From: an uncultured bacterium | Lineage (GTDB): Bacteria; Patescibacteriota; Minisyncoccia; Minisyncoccales; UBA5738 | Assembly (NCBI GenBank): GCA_903847095.1 | Contig: CAINCQ010000039.1 | Coordinates: forward strand, 1 to 58,678 | Direction: 5' to 3' | Length of the DNA: 58,678 bases | Shown here: one piece after another, positions 1 to 6,917 of the stretch | How positions within the stretch are numbered: the stretch's first letter is position 1 | Layout: the number at the start of each line of letters is the position of its first letter | Position numbers and translations under genes: made by a program | The notes under the pieces: generated by a model | What the model saw: only the letters and a program-made list of their open reading frames with translations | The model's database searches: none | Told to the model about the DNA's origin: nothing

Positions 1-54
1 CAGCATATATCATTCAATAAAGGTGGTGATTTACAAGCCTCTGGGTCTAATGAG

Positions 55-1809
55 GTGATGAGGATTGTGTTAGATAGCGGCAACGTCGGCATCGGGACGA
101 CGAGCCCCTCTTACAAATTGGATGTGAACGGCACATTGAACGCCAGTGCCACATCTACCTTTGCGGGAAGGGTGGGTATTGGGACAACCGCGCCGAACTA
201 TGCTCTTGAGGTAAATGGGGACGCATCTCTTTCAAGTGCAATATTCAGCGTATCAAATTCGCATACCGGAAGTAATGTATCTACGTTTCAAATGTTGGCT
301 CCCAATCTTGAGACAAACAAAAATACCTTTTTTACAATAGGTAAAGCAGCGAGTGTTAACAATTCATTCACACCATTTTTTCAGTATGTTGGGGACGGGA
401 GTGCAAGTAATTACTTTGGTTTTACCCCATACGGAAGTGGATCATTGGGACTGTTTGTACAAGCGAGCGGCAACGTCGGCATCGGGACGCCCAGTGCCGA
501 TGTTGCGAACCGGCCTTCTGGCTTAGTCCCGTTGGTACCCTCTGTTTCAACCGATGAGGGGTCGCGGGAACCAAAGGTACAAAAGGGACATGCCGCAATA
601 GCGGGCAACGTCGGCAGCGGGACGTGTCCCTACTGCCAATCCAAAGATTTTGTAAAGCGGGGGACGCGCCAAAAGGCGAAGGAACGGGTACAGTTGTATC
701 TTTGCCGAAATTGCCGCCGGACCTTCACGCCGTTCGCGATAAAGGGGAAAAGCTATTCTTTGCCGGTGATCATTGACGCGATCAGCTATTACAATATCGG
801 GTTTTCTTTTGAGCAAACAGCCAAGGTTTTAAAAGAAAAACAAGCGGTGGATATCCAGCCGACCACCGTTGCCAACTGGTATGAAGAATACAGGGGAATG
901 TGCGCGTACGCCCGCATGCGGCCGTTCGCGGTTAAGGAATATTCTCCTTATAACGTTGTGGAAACCGCGACTTTGGCGCACCGCCAGCTGTACCGTTTTC
1001 GCTTTCATAAAGCCAAAGCGAAGCTGATTATCAAAGAATCCTACCGGCACTATCATTTAAAACCGATGGCGGAATTTTTGGCCTTGGTTCCCAGCGAATG
1101 CCCGCACCAGTATTTTCAGGAGGGCTTGCGCGCGTCCGAAGCACCGCTGTTTTTTTCAAAAAAAGAAATGATCGTAAGAAGCAAGCAAAACTACGCCACC
1201 AAAATGGCGGGATTCGCGGTTCCGGCGGCCAGCGACAACAAGCAGCGCCACGAAACCTTGCAGAAATTCATGCTGTTCAACGATTCGGTCACGGTAGCCA
1301 CCGAAGTCCCGGTTTATTTGACACGCGAGGATTTGGCGCACATGCGGACGCAATTGGGATTCGAGGTATATCGTCCCGCTGCCGATATTGAAGCCGCCCT
1401 TCTGGGGCAGTCCCAAAGTGACGCGGGACCAAAGAGACATGCTCCTAAAAGCTATCAACTTCTGCAGCGGGACGACGAGTTGCCAAAACTCATCACCGGT
1501 CACGTTGACTTTATCCAAATCCGCAACGGCTCCATTCATATTTTGGACTACAAGCCCAACGCCGCGAAAGAAAAGCCTATTGAACAGCTTACTTTATACG
1601 CGCTGGCGTTATCGCGCCTCACCGGCTTGCGGCTGTTTGAATTCAAATGCGCGTGGTTCGACGAAAAAAACTATTTTGAGTTTTTCCCCTTGCACGTCGT
1701 GTATAAACGCAAAAAAGGCAACCGGAAGAAGATACGCACGAAAGAGGGAATATACAGCATAAACGAGAGAATGGATAAGGTGGAGAATATGTGTACGATT
1801 GAAGTCTAA
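55..1809 (+). CDS. Chimeric ORF: GNVGIGT-type tail-fibre-like repeats (aa ~1-145) joined through an in-frame repeat to a zinc-ribbon/HTH plus PD-(D/E)XK nuclease protein
   Basis: N-term GNVGIGTTSPSYKLDVNG / RVGIGTTAPNYALEVNG repeats; middle CPYCQSKDFVKRGTRQK..LYLCRNCRRTF zinc ribbon; C-term GHVDFIQIRNGSIHILDYKPNA..EQLTLYALAL resembles a PD-(D/E)XK core. Confidence 0.7.
   Translation: MMRIVLDSGNVGIGTTSPSYKLDVNGTLNASATSTFAGRVGIGTTAPNYALEVNGDASLSSAIFSVSNSHTGSNVSTFQMLAPNLETNKNTFFTIGKAASVNNSFTPFFQYVGDGSASNYFGFTPYGSGSLGLFVQASGNVGIGTPSADVANRPSGLVPLVPSVSTDEGSREPKVQKGHAAIAGNVGSGTCPYCQSKDFVKRGTRQKAKERVQLYLCRNCRRTFTPFAIKGKSYSLPVIIDAISYYNIGFSFEQTAKVLKEKQAVDIQPTTVANWYEEYRGMCAYARMRPFAVKEYSPYNVVETATLAHRQLYRFRFHKAKAKLIIKESYRHYHLKPMAEFLALVPSECPHQYFQEGLRASEAPLFFSKKEMIVRSKQNYATKMAGFAVPAASDNKQRHETLQKFMLFNDSVTVATEVPVYLTREDLAHMRTQLGFEVYRPAADIEAALLGQSQSDAGPKRHAPKSYQLLQRDDELPKLITGHVDFIQIRNGSIHILDYKPNAAKEKPIEQLTLYALALSRLTGLRLFEFKCAWFDEKNYFEFFPLHVVYKRKKGNRKKIRTKEGIYSINERMDKVENMCTIEV
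465..626 (+). repeat. In-frame GGGAC/GTCCC repeat, copy A
   Basis: ggcaacgtcggcatcgggacgcccagtgccgatgttg..ccggccttctggcttagtcccg..ccaaaggtacaaaagggacatgccgcaa..gggcaacgtcggcagcgggacg; closely matches 2490-2640. Confidence 0.8.
1400..1482 (+). repeat. In-frame GGGAC/GTCCC repeat, short degenerate copy C inside the nuclease ORF
   Basis: cttctggggcagtcccaaagtgacgcgggaccaaagagacatgctcctaaaagctatcaacttctgcagcgggacg; same frame as the other copies (cat gct = HA). Confidence 0.65.
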
Positions 1810-1826
1810 TAAATCAGAATAATTTC

Positions 1827-1856
1827 TAATTTTCAATTTCTAATTTCTATTAAATT
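1827..1856 (+). repeat. Left arm of 30-nt inverted repeat flanking the four-helix-bundle gene
   Basis: taattttcaatttctaatttctattaaatt; reverse complement matches 2251-2280 at 29/30. Confidence 0.9.
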
Positions 1857-1860
1857 ACCA

Positions 1861-2241
1861 ATGAGTGAATTTTCAAACAAAAATCAAGCGTATAATTTGG
1901 AGGAACGGACTGCGAAATTCAGCGAGAATATGTTAGCGCTTGTCCGCACGATAAAAAAAGATGATATCAATCGGAACATTATTGTCCAGCTCGTGAGAGC
2001 GGCGACTTCAATTGGCGCTAATTATTGCGAGGCGAACGCATCAAGCTCAAAAAGAGATTTTAGGAACAAAATATATATTAGAAAAAAAGAAGCGAATGAA
2101 ACGAAATATTGGTTGCGGATTTTGCTGGCGTATCATCCCGAGTTAAAAGAAACAATTTTGATTCTTTGGAAGGAAGCGCATGAATTTTATCTTATTTTCC
2201 AAAAAATTACCACTACGATCGACAAGGGGTCTAAAAATTGA
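1861..2241 (+). CDS. Four helix bundle protein (23S rRNA intervening-sequence protein family)
   Basis: LVRAATSIGANYCEANASSSKRDFRNKIYIRKKEANETKYWLRIL motif typical of the family. Confidence 0.88.
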   Translation: MSEFSNKNQAYNLEERTAKFSENMLALVRTIKKDDINRNIIVQLVRAATSIGANYCEANASSSKRDFRNKIYIRKKEANETKYWLRILLAYHPELKETILILWKEAHEFYLIFQKITTTIDKGSKN

Positions 2242-2250
2242 ATAAATAGA

Positions 2251-2280
2251 AATTTAATAGAAATTAAAAATTGAAAATTA
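2251..2280 (+). repeat. Right arm of 30-nt inverted repeat flanking the four-helix-bundle gene
   Basis: aatttaatagaaattaaaaattgaaaatta. Confidence 0.9.
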
Positions 2281-2284
2281 TTTT

Positions 2285-2932
2285 ATGAGCACAGCTTTTG
2301 TTCCCAAAAAGCCGGTTAAGAGTTTTCTCGATTTGGAAGTGTACCAGAAGGCATTGGAATGCGCGGTTTTCGTGGCGAAGTATATTGCCGTCCCGCCGCC
2401 GGCGTTGTCCGCCGTCAGGAGCGAGTCCCAAGGGGACGCGGTACCGTCGGGATCAACGGGACATGCCGCAACATCGGGCAATTTCGGCAGCGGGACGTCC
2501 AGTGCCGACGTTGAAAGCCGGCCTTCTGGCCTGGTCCCGCGGCCGCCTTTTGTCTCGAAGGATGATGGTTCGCCGGAGCCAAAGGTACAAACGGGACATG
2601 CTCCTAACGGCGGGCAACGTTGGCAGGGTGACGCCGGGATGGCCAAGGAATTGATTTTCCACCAAATGCTTCCCTGCGCCCTTGGCCTCCCGCACCTTAT
2701 CGCCGCGGCGCATTCGGTGCGTTTTGGCAGCCAAAAAGATTGTTTGATTTTGCTGGAGCGGGCGATGTTGCATTGCAACAAGATGGTTGTTTATCTGGAA
2801 GAAACGCGCGATATCGCCGATACCGGCGTTCCTTTTGAAAAATTCAGCGAACTTACCAAAAAATATTTATATCTGCGCCAAAAAATGCTCAATCTCCAGC
2901 GCTCTTGGAAAAAATACATGAGCGAAAAGTAA
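2285..2932 (+). CDS. Second four-helix-bundle-like protein interrupted in-frame by repeat copies B
   Basis: SFLDLEVYQKALECAVFVAKYI ... ELTKKYLYLRQKMLNLQRSWKKYM; about 85 aa of Gly/Pro/Ser-rich repeat-encoded sequence in between. Confidence 0.65.
   Translation: MSTAFVPKKPVKSFLDLEVYQKALECAVFVAKYIAVPPPALSAVRSESQGDAVPSGSTGHAATSGNFGSGTSSADVESRPSGLVPRPPFVSKDDGSPEPKVQTGHAPNGGQRWQGDAGMAKELIFHQMLPCALGLPHLIAAAHSVRFGSQKDCLILLERAMLHCNKMVVYLEETRDIADTGVPFEKFSELTKKYLYLRQKMLNLQRSWKKYMSEK
2390..2640 (+). repeat. In-frame GGGAC/GTCCC repeat, two adjacent copies B1/B2
   Basis: ..gcgagtcccaaggggacgcgg..acgggacatgccgcaac..gggcaatttcggcagcgggacgtccagtgccgacgttg..ggccttctggcctggtcccg..ccaaaggtacaaacgggacatgctcct. 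Confidence 0.8.
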
Positions 2933-2933
2933 T

Positions 2934-4613
2934 ATGCCGTATATTACCGCTTCACGGCTTTATGATTTTCTCCAATGCCCTCATCGGGTTTGGAGGGACA
3001 TTTACGGGCCGCTTGAGGAGAAATCCGAAGAAACCAATCCATTCGTCCGGCTTTTGTGGGATCGGGGCGTAAACCACGAAGACGCTATTCTGGCGAAACT
3101 GGGAGATTTCTTGAATTTGGAAGAAGGGTCGATCGACGAACGGTTCGGAGAAACAATGGAAGCGATGAAAAGCAAAGAACCTTTGATTTATCAAGGGGTT
3201 TTGAAATACGATAATTTGCTGGGAATACCCGATATTCTAAAAAGATCGCCCGATGGCGTTTATATACCCATTGATATCAAATCCGGCGCCGGGTTTGACG
3301 GTATCGACGAAAAGGAAGGCGGCGCGGGGAAACCGAAAAAACATTACGCGGTTCAGCTTTGTTTGTATGGCGATATTTTGAAAAAGCTTGGTTTTGCCGA
3401 TTCCATTCGCGGGGGAATAATAGATATTCGCGGCAGTGAAATCGAGTACGACCTATTGTCGCCGATGGGCGGACGAACTACGGAAACCTGGCTTGATTAT
3501 TATGAAAAGACAAAAGAACAAGTTGAATCTTTGGTAAACGATCGCGAAAAAACGTTGCCCGCCGTTTGCGGCGTTTGCAAATTATGTCCCTGGCACGATT
3601 CTTGCGAAAAGTGGTGTAAAGAATCAAAAGACCTAACCACTGTTTTTTGTCTTGGGAGAAGCTTTCGCGATAAAATAAATCAGGATTTGCTTATTGGCGG
3701 CATCGATGATTTTTTGAACATTGATGTTGGCGAAACAATGAAGCTAAAGGAAGCAACGAAATTATCAGGCGACCCTTTTTTTCTTCGCGGAATCGGCGAA
3801 AGCAGTCTTCAAAAATCGATCAATCGGGCGAAAATATTATATCAAACGAAAAAACCGGTAATTTACCGGCCAATTTATTTTCCGAAAACCCGATACGAAC
3901 TGTTTTTTGACATCGAAGATGACCCGACGCGGGAATTCGTTTATTTGCACGGGGTTTACGAAAGAAACGGCGCCAAAGAAAGATTCCGGGATTTTTGCGC
4001 GAAAGAATTTTCCGCAGCGGCGGAAAAAAACGCGTGGCGCGATTTTTGGGAATATGTTAAATCGTTGCCCCAAAATGATTTTTCGGTTTACTATTATTCC
4101 GCCCACGAAGAAACAACTTACAAAAGATTGCAAAAGCGCTATTCCGACGTAATCACAGCCGAGGAACTGGAAAATTTTTTTAACAATCCAAACGTAATCG
4201 ATCTTTACGGAATTATCCAAAAACAGACCGATTGGCCGTCCGGAAGTTATTCTTTGAAGGCATTGGCGTCATATTCGGGTTTTCATTGGAGAGACGAAAC
4301 GCCGTCGGGATCTTTGTCGATCCAATGGTTCAATGATTATTTGGAAACAAAGAATGAATCAACATTAAAGAGGATTTTGGAATACAACGAAGATGATTGC
4401 AAGGCGACAATGGCGCTAAAGGACAAGCTAGAAAAAATGAGTGGTAAGATGTTCCCAAAGTCATCCCTTTGGCGAGGATGTTATCCGGCGACTCGCAGTG
4501 ACCGCGGGAAACCAAGCTCCGCAGTGGCAAGACCACTGCTAAGCCAGCAGTGGTCTTGCCACTGCTGGCTTTTTTTGGTTCTTATGCTATTATTTTTTCA
4601 AAATTATAATTAG
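2934..4613 (+). CDS. RecB-like nuclease of the TM0106 family; C-terminus runs into REP sequence
   Basis: MPYITASRLYDFLQCPHRVWRDIYG; PIDIKSGAGFD; CGVCKLCPWHDSCEKWC; YNEDDCKATMALKDKLE; terminal ~50 aa look like read-through of repeat DNA. Confidence 0.8.
   Translation: MPYITASRLYDFLQCPHRVWRDIYGPLEEKSEETNPFVRLLWDRGVNHEDAILAKLGDFLNLEEGSIDERFGETMEAMKSKEPLIYQGVLKYDNLLGIPDILKRSPDGVYIPIDIKSGAGFDGIDEKEGGAGKPKKHYAVQLCLYGDILKKLGFADSIRGGIIDIRGSEIEYDLLSPMGGRTTETWLDYYEKTKEQVESLVNDREKTLPAVCGVCKLCPWHDSCEKWCKESKDLTTVFCLGRSFRDKINQDLLIGGIDDFLNIDVGETMKLKEATKLSGDPFFLRGIGESSLQKSINRAKILYQTKKPVIYRPIYFPKTRYELFFDIEDDPTREFVYLHGVYERNGAKERFRDFCAKEFSAAAEKNAWRDFWEYVKSLPQNDFSVYYYSAHEETTYKRLQKRYSDVITAEELENFFNNPNVIDLYGIIQKQTDWPSGSYSLKALASYSGFHWRDETPSGSLSIQWFNDYLETKNESTLKRILEYNEDDCKATMALKDKLEKMSGKMFPKSSLWRGCYPATRSDRGKPSSAVARPLLSQQWSCHCWLFLVLMLLFFQNYN
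4521..4565 (+). repeat. REP/BIME pair upstream of RAYT
   Basis: gcagtggcaagaccactgctaagccagcagtggtcttgccactgc, two opposed hairpins. Confidence 0.9.
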
Positions 4614-4630
4614 CAGTGGCCTTGCCACTG
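4613..4630 (+). repeat. Single REP hairpin just upstream of the RAYT start
   Basis: gcagtggccttgccactg. Confidence 0.85.
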
Positions 4631-4643
4631 TTTGACTATTCTT

Positions 4644-5381
4644 ATGTCTCAAAGAAAAGAAGAATTTATAATTGGGGAAATCTATCATATAACCGTTCGC
4701 GGGGTCGATGGGCGGCCGATTTTCATGGACGGAGAGGATGATTGGCGAATGGTTTTTTCGCTCTATGAATTTAACACAACGGAATTGGTAATAATTCGCA
4801 AACAAAGAGAAAAGAGGTTGAAATACAAAGAAATGATCCGCAGTGGTCTTGCCACTGCGGAGCTTGAAAGGCGGATGAAGGAAGACAATAGGGATAAGCT
4901 GGTGGAAATTTTGGCGTTTGTTTTTATGCCCAATCATGTCCATCTGTTGTTGCGGCAAATAAAGCCAGGAGGAATCAGCCTTTTTATGCAAAAATTAGGC
5001 TCGGGTTATCCGCGGTATTTTAACAGCCGGTATGAGCGAAAAGGACATTTGTTCCAAGATAAATTCGCCTCCAGCCATATTTCCGGAAATGATTATTTAA
5101 AGACGGTATTTGTGTATATTCACACCAATCCCATCTCGCTTGTTGAACCGCGATGGAAAGAAAAAGGCGTAGAAAATCCGGAAAATGCCATCACGTTTCT
5201 TGAGGGATATCGGTGGTCTAGTTATCTTGATTATCTGGGAAAAAATAATTTTCCCGCGCTGACAGAACGAAGTTTTTTAAACGGAGTATTTAGAGATCAA
5301 AAAACAATAAAAGAATTCGTTGATTCATGGATCAGATGTAAGTCTATAACTTGCATAAATAACAGATTCAAACAGGGATAA
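4644..5381 (+). CDS. REP-associated tyrosine transposase (RAYT / Y1_Tnp, IS200-like fold)
   Basis: YHITVRGVDGRPIFMD; VFMPNHVHLLLRQ; GHLFQDKFASSHI; YIHTNPISLV. Confidence 0.92.
   Translation: MSQRKEEFIIGEIYHITVRGVDGRPIFMDGEDDWRMVFSLYEFNTTELVIIRKQREKRLKYKEMIRSGLATAELERRMKEDNRDKLVEILAFVFMPNHVHLLLRQIKPGGISLFMQKLGSGYPRYFNSRYERKGHLFQDKFASSHISGNDYLKTVFVYIHTNPISLVEPRWKEKGVENPENAITFLEGYRWSSYLDYLGKNNFPALTERSFLNGVFRDQKTIKEFVDSWIRCKSITCINNRFKQG
4838..4860 (+). repeat. REP hairpin inside the RAYT coding sequence
   Basis: ccgcagtggtcttgccactgcgg, encodes RSGLATA in frame. Confidence 0.85.
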
Positions 5382-5393
5382 GTTGTTAATCCA

Positions 5394-5438
5394 GCAGTGG
5401 CAAGACCACTGCTAAGCCAGCAGTAGTCTTGCCACTGC
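5394..5438 (+). repeat. REP/BIME pair downstream of RAYT
   Basis: gcagtggcaagaccactgctaagccagcagtagtcttgccactgc, same architecture as 4521-4565. Confidence 0.9.
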
Positions 5439-5551
5439 TGGAGTGGGGCTAAGCGCGCGGTTTTGGCTATTGAAAAAGGGGCGGGGGGCAGCTATATTAT
5501 TCATATGGCGTGTTGTGTGTTTTATTCCGGCCTCTGTCCGGGTGGTTTGGT

Positions 5552-6658
5552 ATGAATTTTATTTTAAATCATTTTAAAAAACTGGATTGGGTTTTGATTT
5601 TTTCGGCTCTTGGTTTGGTTTTGATGGGATTTTTGTCGGTTTACAGCAGTTCCCTTCATTCCGGGAATTTCACCAATTTGGAAAAGAACATCGCCTTTTT
5701 CGCGGTTGGTTTTTTTCTGATGTTTCTTTTCAGCTTTTTCGACTGGCGGATATTCCGGGAGAATCCTTACTTGATTTTGATCCTCTATTTTTTTTCCATA
5801 GCGTTGTTGTTTGGCTTGTATTTTTTCGCGCCCGCGACCCGCGGCGTCAGGACCTGGTATAAACTTGGTCCGTTTTCCATCGATCCGATCGAAATAACGA
5901 AAATTTCACTCCTTATTCTGCTGGCAAAGTATTTTTCGTCCCGCCATGTCGAAATGTACCGGATCAAACATGTTTTTCTTTCAGGGGTATACGTTCTCAT
6001 TCCGGTTGCTTTGATCTTTTTCCAGCCCAATCTTGGTTCCTGTCTGGTGATCCTTTCTCTCTGGCTCGGGATATTGGTGATCTCGGGTATTAAATTGCGG
6101 CATTTTTTGTTTTTGATGCTGGCTTTTATGATGGTTTTCGCTTCCGGATGGATTTTCTTTTTGAAGGATTACCAGAAAGCCCGGATAATGAGCTTTTTTA
6201 TTCCCTATGACCCTTTGGGCATTTCCTGGAGCCAGAACCAGTCCAAGATCGCGGCTGGCATCGGCGGACTTTTCGGCAAGGGGATAGGCAACGGTTCCCA
6301 GACCCAGTACGGTTTTTTATCCGAACCTCAGACCGATTTTATTTTCGCGGCGGTCGCCGAGGAAATGGGGATCGCCGGCATAGCGGTATTGTTGATGCTT
6401 TTTTTGCTGGTAATTTGGAGGATAACCAAGATAGCCCAAGGCGCTCACGATAATTTTTCCAAACTATTCGTTCTTGGATTCGCTGTTTTGCTGGTTGCCC
6501 AGATAATAATCCATATCGGGATGAATATCGGGTTTTTACCGATCATCGGGCTGCCTCTGCCTTTCTTGAGCTATGGCGGATCGAACATGATAGCGACTTT
6601 CATGATCATCGGGATCCTGCAAAGCATCATGGTCAATCCCCATTCCGAATTGTTTTAA
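5552..6658 (+). CDS. rodA: Rod-shape-determining protein RodA (SEDS family)
   Basis: ATRGVRTWYKLGPFSIDPIEITKISLLILLAKYFS; PEPQTDFIFAAVAEEMG-like motif SEPQTDFIFAAVAEEMG; GLPLPFLSYGGSNM. Confidence 0.95.
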   Translation: MNFILNHFKKLDWVLIFSALGLVLMGFLSVYSSSLHSGNFTNLEKNIAFFAVGFFLMFLFSFFDWRIFRENPYLILILYFFSIALLFGLYFFAPATRGVRTWYKLGPFSIDPIEITKISLLILLAKYFSSRHVEMYRIKHVFLSGVYVLIPVALIFFQPNLGSCLVILSLWLGILVISGIKLRHFLFLMLAFMMVFASGWIFFLKDYQKARIMSFFIPYDPLGISWSQNQSKIAAGIGGLFGKGIGNGSQTQYGFLSEPQTDFIFAAVAEEMGIAGIAVLLMLFLLVIWRITKIAQGAHDNFSKLFVLGFAVLLVAQIIIHIGMNIGFLPIIGLPLPFLSYGGSNMIATFMIIGILQSIMVNPHSELF

Positions 6659-6726
6659 GAGGGGAGTAAAATCCCCTGGTTTTTCCACAGTTTTTAGGTT
6701 TGCATTCGAAATTTTTATTGTCTATA

Positions 6727-6898
6727 ATTATTAGACCTACTGCTTAAATATTTCCTACTGCAATTTTCATATTCCGGCTACGCCAAATTCATCACTCGTC
6801 GACATACTTAGTTTAAGTATGTCTCCTCGTTCTTCATTCGGCTCGCTCGAAATATGAAACTTTCGCTACGGAAATATTTAAGCAGTAGGTCTAATAAT
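6727..6898 (+). mobile_element. MITE-like inverted-repeat element, copy 1
   Basis: 29-nt perfect terminal inverted repeats attattagacctactgcttaaatatttcc / ggaaatatttaagcagtaggtctaataat; central catacttagtttaagtatg; about 172 bp, no ORF. Confidence 0.85.
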
Positions 6899-6917
6899 AA
6901 AAGTCAAAAAAAGAAAT

